The notes beneath the pieces are model-generated. The model worked only from the letters and a program-made list of their open reading frames with translations. It searched no databases and was not told the origin of the DNA. The translations under genes were made by a program, and so were the position numbers. Below, piece by piece: positions 56,508-64,000 of a DNA stretch of 64,000 bases; the first letter of the stretch is position 1, and every line of letters starts with the position of its first letter. The DNA is from Mucilaginibacter sp. (GTDB taxonomy: Bacteria > Bacteroidota > Bacteroidia > Sphingobacteriales > Sphingobacteriaceae), in assembly GCA_031292485.1 (NCBI GenBank), contig JARLHA010000059.1:124001-188000 (forward strand), given 5' to 3'.

Positions 56508-59500
56508 CTAAATACTCAGGTAACCCAGTTTGCGGTAGCTCTCAAATTGCTCTTCTGTAAAAAACTGGTCGCTGGTAGGTTGCTGGGGGAATAAATTATT
56601 TTTTTGGTGATATTCCAAAACATCTGTAGTTTCAGTACCTACCAGGCCGGCTTTTATATAGGTAATTTTACCTGACGGATGGCCAGTTTTATCCCCCGGG
56701 TAAAATATCGTTCCATCGGTAATCGCATGGGCCGAGTTATAGCCGAGTGCATTTTTGGTACTGATCTGGCTTGTATTGATCACAATCTCGGCCCCAAAGT
56801 CAATACGGCACCTCCTGATGGCATTCGCAAGGCCTTCAAAGCTGTTACCGGGGTCTTCTTCCGCGTCTACCAGCATAATATTGCTGCAGCGTCGCCGTAC
56901 AAGTTCATACAAGCCCATGTTATCAAAATGGCCGCCGTCTGACAGGCAAACAAAGCGGGAATCAATATCAGAGTTGCCGATCAGGTCGCTGATCAGGTAT
57001 GCTACGCCAGAAGTCGGATCGGAGTATTTATAAGTACTCCTCCTGGGGTTACCCATCCACCAGCCCAGCCTAACGTTAAACATGGTAAGCAAAAAAGCGG
57101 TAGCAGGTGCTGAATGATAACCCATATTGGGGCTTACTGCCGCGCCTGAAATCGCCATAGCCGTACCGATCATCGGCCCTTTTTCGTAAGCGTAAACGAC
57201 GGTTGGCCTGTAGCCGTATTCATAAACCTTATTTTTTGCGTAGGCGGCAGAACGCGTAGGGCTGAAATCGAACCCTGAATACAAGGGCGAGAATATAAAT
57301 GACTCCGCTTTGCGGTCTTGCCGGTCAAGTTCGGATACTACGGTGGCGTTCAGCGTGGAATTAATGATAGGGTAAGGCCCTATGTAGTCGCCGTCGCCGG
57401 TTGTATTGATGAATGTGGATAATTTTATATCGTCATTTTTATCAAAGCCGGTAAAGTTATTGGCTGTTTTGTCGCGGTCGGTCCGTTTTCGCGTAGCGCC
57501 CAGGTAGGCCCTCACCAGCCTGTTTCGGTAAAAATGGTGCAGCGAAAACTCATTTACCCCAACACGCCAGCTAAATAAATAGGTGATGGCCGCAAGCGCT
57601 ATCGTCACCCTGAAATAATCAAACTTTACAGGTATCCACTGTATAAATTGGGGAATCAGGCTACCAATGCCGCGAAACGCGTTTGCACCAATAATTATAA
57701 AACCGATCATAAAAATATAAGGCGCCACTCGTACAAAAATATCCTTTACTGCCGCCGTGTTTGAATCGGGTTTGCCCGGGTTTTCTTTTGATTGATAGGC
57801 CATTTTTACTGCTGATCCTACAAGGCCGGCCCAGCTAACGCCTAAAACCGTTTTGATATGAAATCCGTCAAGATGCTTGCAAAATAGCTTAAATTCATCA
57901 GGCAGCTCACGGGCGCTATAGGTAACCAATATCCACATAAGCATGGTGCGGTGCGTAATGGCGCCCATCCGGCCCCACCACTCGCGGCGCTCATCCGGAA
58001 ACAATTTCCCCATCAATGCCATACGGATAACTACGCAGGTACTGATACACTCGAGCACCAATGGCGGCCCTAAAATAAACACCCAGTCCTTTTTCAACCT
58101 GTCAAATAAGAGCCAAACGCCAGCCAGCATCAGCCAGGCCGCGCCTGCGGCGATAGCCGATGAAAGTATGATTGCTGCATCAACCAACTTTTTTTCGAGT
58201 GGTTTTTGTGCGCATACGCGGTATAACCCTATATAAGCGATTGATACCATAGCAACAAAGCCCGTTGCCGCTGCCGGCCACAGCAGGCCCAGCCTGTTTG
58301 AAAATACTATCGGGAAAGGTTGAGGATATAGCCAGGAACTAACCACGTAGGTAACTAAAACCGTCCAAATGATCAAAAAAACTATTAACAACCGGTTTCG
58401 GCCGAAGCTGAACAGGTTACGCTCGTCATGTGCTGAATCGTAGGTTTTCATACCCGCCCCAACAAACCATACCGCCGGTACAAATATCAGCACGCTCCAC
58501 TTGGCAACCACTTTCCAGTCGTACGAGTTTGGTATTTTGGTGAAAGTATCCCAGGTAAATGCCAGGTCTGTAACTAATGAGAGGGCAGTGCATAACAGCA
58601 GTAAAAGGAGCACCTGGTTGATCAATGTATTTCGCAGCCAGGTGATCCCCATAGTCCATGAATCGGCCGACATTACACTTGCATCCGGGGCAAGGTAATT
58701 GCTAAACATGCGCAGCCAGCGGATGGGCCGCACCTCCTCACCCAGCGGATCTGCTGATTTTTTTTCATTCAAACGGTCGGCTACTTTTGATACGGAACCG
58801 CTGCGCTTTATCCAGCAGGCAAGCCAGGTGCCAATGTAGCCGCCGCCTGATACCGTTGAAAGGTAATCAAAGCGGGGCAGCTTACCATCTTCGGCCAGTT
58901 TTTGTAATACGCCCAGGCTAAACGTTGCCGACCGGATGCCTCCGCCCGATAAGGCAAGGCCATGAAGGTCCATTTTTGCCGCCCGCTTTAACGGGTCCTC
59001 TATATTGGGTGCTTGCGGCATATCGGTTACCAGCTTTACTTCAAACGCGCCCGGATCATCTTCCATACGGTCAATCCGGCTCTTGCAAATCTCATTAAGT
59101 TCGTCGTTAAAAAGGCTCTCAAAAGGTAAGGGCACTTTTTCCATGTTAAGCTGCTTCAATAAAGCGGCATCATCTTTCAATAATATTTTTGCAAATTCAC
59201 TGCGTTTAACCTCATTGCCGTCGTAAACCCGTTCCCACCACCTGCTGTAAAGCTTATGGTCAGATTGGTTAAGCAAACCATCGGTTTCTTTTATTTCCCA
59301 TGTTTGGAAAAGGCGTTGTTCAGCCTGGCTGAGGTCTTTCCCACCCAGCGACAAAATAATCTGAACCGGCATATAATGCATTGCCTGTGCCAGTGTCAGC
59401 CGTGCCGATGGGTCGTCAAAAAGGATTTCCCTGACGATATTGCGCCACTGGTACGGCGTACAATATAAGGTGCCGTTTTTAGCCAGGCCCGCCTTTACAT

Positions 59501-59816
59501 TGGCCTTATCCCGCACGGCATCGTGCTTATGGTTAACCTGCAGCCAGTGCAGCAGATCGCTGGCAAGTGCCAGAAAACATCGCTTAAAGGTATCCGTATG
59601 TTCAATACCGATGCTGCACCAAAGTACATCCTGGATGCTTTTTGTAACAGATTCAGGGCACACTTTTTCAATAACTAGTATCTTTTGGTTAAGCTGCCAC
59701 AGGTACAGTTCCTGCGAAGATTTGCGTTCATCTACACTCAGTTCTTTTTTACAGATATTTTGAATAATGCCGATGTTGGCAACAGCCTGGGCGGTAAGGT
59801 CGGTTACAATATCCAT
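56508..59816 (-). CDS. Giant patatin-like phospholipase with membrane domain
   Basis: 1102 residues, probably a lipid acyl hydrolase. An N-terminal soluble part (1-280) is unknown. Patatin signs: GLALSGGGIRSATFSLGVLQ (oxyanion loop, about 289) and LSTVSGGGYIGTW with nucleophile Ser near 323; the catalytic Asp is in SDGGHFDNMGLYELVRR near 960. Between them, about 395-755, lie eight or nine hydrophobic spans (NQVLLLLLLCTALSLVTDL, WSVLIFVPAVWFVGAG, IILSSAIAAGAAWLMLAGVW and others). So the dyad is separated by about 637 residues with a membrane domain between. C-terminus QFFTEEQFESYRKLGY is typical of large patatin relatives. Stands alone. Substrate and membrane not known. Confidence 0.85.
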   Translation of the reverse strand: MDIVTDLTAQAVANIGIIQNICKKELSVDERKSSQELYLWQLNQKILVIEKVCPESVTKSIQDVLWCSIGIEHTDTFKRCFLALASDLLHWLQVNHKHDAVRDKANVKAGLAKNGTLYCTPYQWRNIVREILFDDPSARLTLAQAMHYMPVQIILSLGGKDLSQAEQRLFQTWEIKETDGLLNQSDHKLYSRWWERVYDGNEVKRSEFAKILLKDDAALLKQLNMEKVPLPFESLFNDELNEICKSRIDRMEDDPGAFEVKLVTDMPQAPNIEDPLKRAAKMDLHGLALSGGGIRSATFSLGVLQKLAEDGKLPRFDYLSTVSGGGYIGTWLACWIKRSGSVSKVADRLNEKKSADPLGEEVRPIRWLRMFSNYLAPDASVMSADSWTMGITWLRNTLINQVLLLLLLCTALSLVTDLAFTWDTFTKIPNSYDWKVVAKWSVLIFVPAVWFVGAGMKTYDSAHDERNLFSFGRNRLLIVFLIIWTVLVTYVVSSWLYPQPFPIVFSNRLGLLWPAAATGFVAMVSIAYIGLYRVCAQKPLEKKLVDAAIILSSAIAAGAAWLMLAGVWLLFDRLKKDWVFILGPPLVLECISTCVVIRMALMGKLFPDERREWWGRMGAITHRTMLMWILVTYSARELPDEFKLFCKHLDGFHIKTVLGVSWAGLVGSAVKMAYQSKENPGKPDSNTAAVKDIFVRVAPYIFMIGFIIIGANAFRGIGSLIPQFIQWIPVKFDYFRVTIALAAITYLFSWRVGVNEFSLHHFYRNRLVRAYLGATRKRTDRDKTANNFTGFDKNDDIKLSTFINTTGDGDYIGPYPIINSTLNATVVSELDRQDRKAESFIFSPLYSGFDFSPTRSAAYAKNKVYEYGYRPTVVYAYEKGPMIGTAMAISGAAVSPNMGYHSAPATAFLLTMFNVRLGWWMGNPRRSTYKYSDPTSGVAYLISDLIGNSDIDSRFVCLSDGGHFDNMGLYELVRRRCSNIMLVDAEEDPGNSFEGLANAIRRCRIDFGAEIVINTSQISTKNALGYNSAHAITDGTIFYPGDKTGHPSGKITYIKAGLVGTETTDVLEYHQKNNLFPQQPTSDQFFTEEQFESYRKLGYLSI

Positions 59817-60234
59817 GGTTTAAGGGATGATGTGAATTAAACATGTTGCACCTGCAACAATTTGGTCTGGTTTTATTTGTTAAAATAAAGTTAGCATATA
59901 ATTAAATAAAATCAATAGGTGTTTTTACGGTAAATAGTTGGTGGAAAACACGTTACGTGCCGGGTGTTTCCCGTAAAACCGCTGCTGGCAGTTCATGGTT
60001 TATAGAAGGCACCATGTTTAATAGTAATACTCAAATCAGCCAGGCCCCTTCGTTCTATTATGCTTCTTGCACAATTGACCGCTGTCATTTTTCATCCCAT
60101 TCTTTTTATTTACATTTACAAAAACCACAGCTATTGCCATAATGGCATAACAAATAAGCTATTGTAACAACGGTATGTGTTTTGTACTCTAAATTGTAAA
60201 TTCACAGGAATTAAAATCAAACAGAAAAAAAATC
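59817..60234. other. 418-bp gap between divergent patatin and lemA genes, no gene
   Basis: I see no convincing ORF, RNA gene or long repeat. It must contain promoters for both sides. A short palindromic word, ccataatgg, occurs near 60137. Confidence 0.5.
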
Positions 60235-60834
60235 ATGAAAGGTTTATTTATAGCAATAGGTGTCGTGGTCGGCATCATTATTATCTGGGGTCTGATATGG
60301 CTTTACGGTCAGAGTTTAAACAATGGCATTGTTGCCAAAGATGAGGCTGTAAAGGCAAAATGGGGCGCGGTACAATCGCAATACCAGCGCCGCAGCGACC
60401 TGATCCCTAACCTGGTAGCTACCGTTAAAGGGGTTGCCAATTTCGAAAAAAGCACTTTGGTTGAAGTTACCGATGCACGTGCACGCGCAACGTCTATCCA
60501 GGTTGACCCAACCAAACTTAACCCCGAAACTATCCAGAAATACCAGGCTGCACAGGGCCAGTTAAGCACCGCTTTGGGCCGTTTGCTGGTAGCATCGGAA
60601 AGGTATCCCGACCTGAAAGCCAATCAAAACTTCAGCGACCTTCAGGCGGAACTGGAAGGTACAGAAAACCGCATTTCGGTAGCCCGTATGGATTTTAACG
60701 CTGCGGTACAGGATTACAATACCACTATCCGCTCGTTCCCGTACAGTATTGTTGCCGGTTCGCACGGATACACCGTAAAAGGAAGCTTTGCAGCCGAGGC
60801 ATCTGCACAAAACGCGCCGAAAGTGCAATTTTAA
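60235..60834 (+). CDS. lemA: LemA family protein
   Basis: 199 residues with one N-terminal span (LFIAIGVVVGIIIIWGLIWL) and a helical coil: GIVAKDEAVKAKWGAVQSQYQ, RRSDLIPNLVATVKGVANFE, ALGRLLVASERYPDLKANQNF, LEGTENRISVARMDFNAAV, then FPYSIVAG. These are the LemA family signatures. The N-terminus is expected outside and the coil in the cytoplasm or reverse; this is unsettled. It is followed by two TPM-domain genes, a frequent arrangement. Molecular role not established. Confidence 0.95.
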   Translation: MKGLFIAIGVVVGIIIIWGLIWLYGQSLNNGIVAKDEAVKAKWGAVQSQYQRRSDLIPNLVATVKGVANFEKSTLVEVTDARARATSIQVDPTKLNPETIQKYQAAQGQLSTALGRLLVASERYPDLKANQNFSDLQAELEGTENRISVARMDFNAAVQDYNTTIRSFPYSIVAGSHGYTVKGSFAAEASAQNAPKVQF

Positions 60835-60843
60835 TTAGCTTAT

Positions 60844-60939
60844 GATTACACCGATTTATTTGGGATTACACCGATTTTGACTGCCAGGGTATAATGCCGG
60901 CATAATCGGTGAAATCAAAAAACAAAAATCGGTGTAATC
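60844..60939. repeat. Inverted repeat (gattacaccgatttt) between lemA and the first TPM gene
   Basis: gattacaccgattt occurs at 60844 and again at 60864-60878; the latter is exactly complementary to 60925-60939 (15 bp). Inside is gccagggtataatgccggc. It may weaken read-through from lemA or mark an RNA-processing site. Confidence 0.7.
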
Positions 60940-60956
60940 AAAAAAAACAATAAACT

Positions 60957-61391
60957 ATGGCCGTATTTAACGACGAGGAACAACAACGGATCCGCACTGC
61001 GGTAGAGGATGCCGAAAGGCATACTTCAGGGCAGTTGCGCGTTTGTATCGAAAAAACCTGCAGCGAGAACGTGCTCGACCGTGCAGCCAAGTATTTCCAC
61101 CAGCTGGATATGCATAGAACCAAATTGCGTAACGGCGTGCTTATTTATGTTGCCACTGTCGACCGTAAGTTTGCCATCATTGGCGATGCGGGTATCAACA
61201 AAGCAGTGCCTGATAATTTTTGGGACGATACCAAAGACGACATGCTCAAACATTTTAAAGTAGGCGATATTGTTGAAGGCATTGTTACCGGCCTTGAGAT
61301 AGCGGGCGAACACCTGCAAAAATATTTCCCGCACCATAAGGATGACAGCAACGAATTATCAGACGACATTGCCTTTATGGATGGCGAATAA
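60957..61391 (+). CDS. TPM domain-containing protein, soluble
   Basis: 144 residues of the TPM_phosphatase fold without signal peptide or span: NDEEQQRIRTAVEDAERHTS, QLRVCIEKTC, RTKLRNGVLIYVATVDRKFA, IIGDAGINKAVPDNFWDDTK, GIVTGLEIAGEHL. Some TPM proteins bind metal or act as acid phosphatases, but this is not general. It is 10 nt upstream of a second TPM gene with a membrane anchor, and downstream of lemA, so the three may act together at the inner membrane. Confidence 0.92.
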   Translation: MAVFNDEEQQRIRTAVEDAERHTSGQLRVCIEKTCSENVLDRAAKYFHQLDMHRTKLRNGVLIYVATVDRKFAIIGDAGINKAVPDNFWDDTKDDMLKHFKVGDIVEGIVTGLEIAGEHLQKYFPHHKDDSNELSDDIAFMDGE

Positions 61392-61401
61392 CCTTAAGAT
61401 C

Positions 61402-62202
61402 ATGTTAAAAAAACTCACCCTATTATTTTCGCTGCTGTTTATCGGGCTAATGGCTTTTGCACAGCAGCTGCCGCCAAAATCAACCACCCTGGTTACCGAT
61501 TATGTACATGTATTGCAGGATGAGGAAAGGCATATGCTGGAGTATAAGCTGGCTTCGTTCAGTGATACCTCCTCTACCCAGATAGCAATAGTGATCATCA
61601 AGTCCGTGGGCCAGTATGACATAGCCGATTACGGGCAAAAGCTGGGCCGTGCCTGGGGTATAGGCCAGAAAGGTAAAAACAACGGTATACTGATATTGGT
61701 TGCCTTTGACGACCATAAAGTGACCATACAAACCGGTTACGGCGCCGAAGGGGCGGTGCCCGACATCAGGGCGAACGAGATCATCCATAACGATATGTTG
61801 CCCCGCTTTAAACAAAGCGATTATTACGGCGGCTTAAATGCCGGTGTGGACGACCTGATAAAACTGATGAAAGGCGAGTATAAAGCGCCCAAAAAACAGG
61901 TTGCTGAAAAGGAACAGGATTACAGCGGCAGTTATGGCATTATTTTCTTTATCGTAATTATTATTGCCATCATCGTACTGCGCGGCAGGGGCGGCGGCGG
62001 CGGCCATATCATTGGCGGCAGGGGCGGCGCAAGCCCTTTCTGGTGGTTCCTGGGCGGCACGTTGCTGGGCAGGGGCAGCGGCGGCTGGGGCGGTTTCTCC
62101 AACGGCGACGGCGGCTTTGGCGGCGGCGACAGCGGTGGCGGTGGTTTCGGCGGCTTTGGCGGCGGAGATTTCGGCGGCGGTGGCGCTAGTGGCAGTTGGT
62201 AG
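61402..62202 (+). CDS. TPM domain protein (YgcG type) with glycine-rich tail
   Basis: 266 residues from ATG 61402 (MLKKLTLLFSLLFIGLMAFA signal peptide). The TPM domain (about 30-170) shows LVTDYVHVLQDEERHMLEYK, IAIVIIKSVG, GRAWGIGQKGKNNGILILVA and TGYGAEGAVPDIRANEII. Then one span (GIIFFIVIIIAIIVLRG) and a tail of Gly/Ser/Phe repeats (GGFGGGDSGGGGFGGFGGGD). A longer reading with an upstream ATG at 61342 would overlap the previous gene by 50 bp and hide the signal peptide; I prefer 61402. Confidence 0.93.
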   Translation: MLKKLTLLFSLLFIGLMAFAQQLPPKSTTLVTDYVHVLQDEERHMLEYKLASFSDTSSTQIAIVIIKSVGQYDIADYGQKLGRAWGIGQKGKNNGILILVAFDDHKVTIQTGYGAEGAVPDIRANEIIHNDMLPRFKQSDYYGGLNAGVDDLIKLMKGEYKAPKKQVAEKEQDYSGSYGIIFFIVIIIAIIVLRGRGGGGGHIIGGRGGASPFWWFLGGTLLGRGSGGWGGFSNGDGGFGGGDSGGGGFGGFGGGDFGGGGASGSW

Positions 62203-62211
62203 GGGAGAGAT

Positions 62212-62253
62212 CGAAAGTCCGAAAGTCCGAAAAGACCGAAAGTTAGAAAAGAC
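62212..62253 (+). repeat. Short tandem gaaagtcc/gaaaagacc repeat
   Basis: cgaaagtccgaaagtccgaa followed by aagaccgaaagttagaaaag repeats an 8-9-bp unit after the TPM stop. No function apparent. Confidence 0.5.
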
Positions 62254-62319
62254 TGGCAGCGGGGAAGACGAAAGAAAGAACGGGATAACATATTTTGATC
62301 GGTTAAGCTGGTAAAATCC

Positions 62320-62327
62320 TATTTTTG
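62320..62327 (+). promoter_or_regulatory. Promoter -7 box (TATTTTTG) of trmB
   Basis: TATTTTTG lies 17 nt before the TTG at 62345, with no in-frame ATG in between. Confidence 0.5.
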
Positions 62328-62344
62328 CGCTTTAATTTTTTGAA

Positions 62345-62995
62345 TTGGGAAAAGATAAATTAAGGCGTTTTGCCGAAGTAAATACATTCAGTAACGTTTT
62401 GCAGCTGGATGCCGGCAAGCCATTTAAGGGCCAATGGAGCACTGCTCATTTTAAAAATAACAACCCGGTAGTGCTTGAACTGGCCTGCGGCAAAGGCGAA
62501 TACACGGTAAACCTGGCGCGGTTGTTTCCTGAAAAGAATTTTATCGGGATAGATTATAAGGGTAACCGCATCTGGCGCGGCGCTAAAACCGCGCTTGAAG
62601 ATGGCGTACCCAATGTGGCTTTCCTGCGGATCCAGATAGAAACCATCCTGGATTATTTTGGCGAAGGCGAGGTTGATGAGATCTGGATTACCTTCCCTGA
62701 TCCGCAGCCACAGGTAAGCCGCGAAAAGAAAAGGCTAACTTCACCGCGTTTCCTGAATAAGTATAAGCCGCTGTTAAAACCAGGCGGGTTTATCAACCTG
62801 AAAACAGATAACGACGGCCTGCATGCCTACACCGCTGAAAAAATTACTGAAACCGGCATGATCCTGCATGTCAGAACGGAAGACCTCTATCATTCGGATT
62901 TTGCGGATGAGGTACTTTCTATCAAAACCTATTACGAAAAGAAATATTTGAAGCACGATAAGAATATTAACTATCTGAAGTTTTCTTTTAAGTAG
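62345..62995 (+). CDS. trmB: tRNA (guanine-N7-)-methyltransferase, TTG start
   Basis: Methylates N7 of G46 in the variable loop of tRNA using SAM. 216 residues: VVLELACGKGEYTVNLARL (SAM loop), NFIGIDYKGNRIWRGAKTAL, VAFLRIQIETI, EIWITFPDPQPQ and KKRLTSPRFLNKYK, all diagnostic. The start is TTG at 62345 (GKDKLRRFAEVNTF), which keeps the conserved N-terminus; the -7 box lies 17 nt ahead and no ATG is available before the conserved part. Stands alone. Confidence 0.93.
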   Translation: MGKDKLRRFAEVNTFSNVLQLDAGKPFKGQWSTAHFKNNNPVVLELACGKGEYTVNLARLFPEKNFIGIDYKGNRIWRGAKTALEDGVPNVAFLRIQIETILDYFGEGEVDEIWITFPDPQPQVSREKKRLTSPRFLNKYKPLLKPGGFINLKTDNDGLHAYTAEKITETGMILHVRTEDLYHSDFADEVLSIKTYYEKKYLKHDKNINYLKFSFK

Positions 62996-63020
62996 GTACT
63001 TTTAAATAAAAAACTGTTTG

Positions 63021-63112
63021 TTCTCTGTGGCCTCTGTGGCTTCTTTGCGAACTCTGCGGTTAATTTTACCGCAAAGAACGCAAAGAGATGCGCAAAGTAG
63101 CGCAGAGGTTTT
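63021..63112. repeat. Inverted repeat of the ctttg/ggttaa family
   Basis: ctctgtggcttctttgcgaa... ggttaattttaccgcaaag folds with accgcaaagaacgcaaagag. The same ordered words occur at 1961-2031 and 29729-29815. It fills the gap between trmB and the ATL gene. Confidence 0.7.
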
Positions 63113-63127
63113 TAAAGCATAGCGCCT

Positions 63128-63460
63128 ATGAAAGATGATAATTTTTTCGAACAGGTTTATGAAGTGGCGCGGCTGATCCCAGCTGGCCGGGTAACTTCGT
63201 ATGGTGCTATTGCAGCTTACCTGGGCACAAAAGGTTCATCGCGGATGGTGGGTTGGGCCATGCAGGCCTGCGGAAAAGCAATGCCGCCGGTACCGGCGCA
63301 CAGGGTGGTAAACCGGCAGGGTTTGTTAACGGCCAAATTTCATTTCGGCGGCAACCTGATGCAGCAATTGCTGGAAAGCGAAGGCGTAAAAGTGGTGGAT
63401 GACCAGGTGCATGACTTTAAAAAACTGTACTGGGACCCGTCAATTGAACTGGCTTTATAA
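63128..63460 (+). CDS. Alkyltransferase-like protein (MGMT family without the cysteine)
   Basis: 110 residues of the MGMT DNA-binding fold: FFEQVYEVARLIPAGRVTSY, GAIAAYLGTKGSSRMVGWAMQ (arginine finger), PVPAHRVVNRQGLL. In active O6-alkylguanine transferases the motif is PCHRV; here the Cys is Ala (PAHRVV). That makes it an ATL protein, which binds alkylated DNA and hands it to nucleotide excision repair rather than repairing it (family knowledge). The length is normal for ATL. It overlaps the convergent membrane gene by 6 bp. Confidence 0.93.
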   Translation: MKDDNFFEQVYEVARLIPAGRVTSYGAIAAYLGTKGSSRMVGWAMQACGKAMPPVPAHRVVNRQGLLTAKFHFGGNLMQQLLESEGVKVVDDQVHDFKKLYWDPSIELAL

Positions 63461-63820
63461 AGTAGCCTCGTTAAACTCGTTACCCATGTAATCCGTTACC
63501 AGCCAGGTAAGCAATATTACCGTACCGAAGATAACATAAAAAAGTTTACCGTCGGGGTTGTCACCAAACAGGGTATAAGCCAGCACGATGAGTATAATGC
63601 CCACCAACACCTCGATAGTGGCATGTATAGTAACGGGGATAGCTTTAAAAGCCCCCATAGGATAATCCGTCAAAATTGATAAAAGCAAATGAACGGCACC
63701 CAGCGCGTATGTAAAAACAGCCAGCGTACCCGTAAACCCAAAAAAGGCAGGCGAACACAGCAACACGATCACCATTAAATAATCAATTATTCCGTGAATT
63801 TTAGGGGAGATGAATTTCAT
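63455..63820 (-). CDS. SPW-repeat-like membrane protein
   Basis: 121 residues with four hydrophobic spans (IDYLMVIVLLCSPAFFGF, AVFTYALGAVHLLLSILTDY, IHATIEVLVGIILIVLAYTL, LFYVIFGTVILLTWLVTDYM). PKIHGIIDYLM and the Ser-Pro before the end of span 1 resemble SPW-repeat proteins. Function unknown. Its last 6 bp overlap the ATL gene. Confidence 0.8.
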   Translation of the reverse strand: MKFISPKIHGIIDYLMVIVLLCSPAFFGFTGTLAVFTYALGAVHLLLSILTDYPMGAFKAIPVTIHATIEVLVGIILIVLAYTLFGDNPDGKLFYVIFGTVILLTWLVTDYMGNEFNEATL

Positions 63821-63869
63821 AAGCCGTTTCTAAATTAAAACATGGTTAAATTTAAAGAATATAATCTTA

Positions 63870-64000
63870 TTAATCAATCAATTGCAATAATTCCATCCGG
63901 TTGCCAAAAGGGTCGATAAACGCGAAACGGCTACGACCCGGTATTTTTGGTTCTTCCAAAATTTCAATATTGTTTTTTTGCAGCAAATACCTTGCCGCTT
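63870..64000 (-). CDS. VOC (glyoxalase-like) family protein, C-terminal fragment
   Basis: The gene enters from the right edge; only its last 43 codons are visible. They end SRFAFIDPFGNRMELLQLID, in which FxDPFGNxxEL is the usual metal-Glu strand of VOC-superfamily proteins (glyoxalase, bleomycin resistance and dioxygenase relatives). Nothing more specific can be said without the rest. Confidence 0.75.
   Translation of the reverse strand, partial: AARYLLQKNNIEILEEPKIPGRSRFAFIDPFGNRMELLQLID

Noticed and set aside
61964..62314. Alanine-rich and proline-rich frames over the glycine-rich tail
   Set aside because: They are frame-shifted readings of the GGC-repeat region of the TPM gene.
1..64000. 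tRNA or rRNA genes
   Set aside because: I looked through the gaps for cloverleaf arms and GGTTCGAATC-type T-loops. The only ggttcga word seen (12962) belongs to the 29-bp inverted repeat.

Overview
The window looks like a chromosomal segment of a Bacteroidota species, most likely family Sphingobacteriaceae (Mucilaginibacter/Pedobacter-like; the genus is my inference). Three things support this. The gene families are typical of that group (DUF5916, DUF3078, OstA-like, GH92, TonB receptor with carboxypeptidase-regulatory domain, SPW-type membrane protein, NIPSNAP). Promoters carry the Bacteroidota -7 box TAnnTTTG, often directly against the start codon. Gaps between genes hold many short dispersed inverted repeats. 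Coding density is high and most genes have about 43-52% GC in lines I counted by hand. I saw no rRNA, tRNA, CRISPR array, prophage or classical insertion sequence.

Layout. 1-9.1 kb: end of a methyltransferase, hisS, a DUF5916 outer-membrane protein, a DUF3078 protein, efp (facing a strong two-way terminator), a class I aminotransferase and an Ala-Glu-type dipeptide epimerase. 9.1-15.4 kb: a conserved unknown, a rhomboid protease coupled to an M14 carboxypeptidase, a GIY-YIG nuclease gene sealed inside a perfect 29-bp inverted repeat, an OMP/YjbR pair and pepT. 15.6-25.1 kb: OstA-like gene divergent from tilS, a small membrane protein, then the leftward run mutL - rhomboid - rhomboid - membrane EEP hydrolase. 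25.4-29.6 kb: AT-rich secreted orphan, YtcJ-like amidohydrolase lipoprotein, and a serine hydrolase carrying a remnant of a GH3 domain. 30-34.5 kb: the ileS - DksA-like - lspA operon, with an AT-rich block inside ileS. 34.8-41 kb: a possible divergent kinase, cysE - cysM - SDR, then two secreted proteins with twin-arginine-like leaders. 41-50 kb: a TonB receptor with a small Cys/His-rich partner, cyclophilin, exonuclease III, AT-rich orphan, GH92 mannosidase. 50-56.1 kb: a tripartite RND efflux operon (TolC - adaptor - pump) followed by a PII-like protein and a DUF2892 protein. 56.5-64 kb: a giant patatin lipase with a membrane domain between its catalytic residues, lemA - TPM - TPM, trmB (TTG start), an alkyltransferase-like protein, an SPW-type membrane protein and the end of a VOC protein.

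How it fits together. Much of the window is housekeeping for translation (hisS, ileS, efp, tilS, trmB), DNA repair (mutL, exonuclease III, ATL) and envelope biogenesis or export (lspA, OstA-like, RND efflux, TonB uptake, patatin, three rhomboids). Sulfur assimilation is represented by cysE-cysM, and peptide or cell-wall recycling by pepT, the dipeptide epimerase and M14. The most unusual signals are the GIY-YIG gene inside its 29-bp inverted repeat, a recurrent leaderless promoter layout, the split-site membrane patatin, the kinase-like unknown, the TonB/Cys-His pair, the mosaic ileS, and three proteins whose diagnostic residues are altered (EF-P tip, MutL endonuclease motif, DksA zinc finger).
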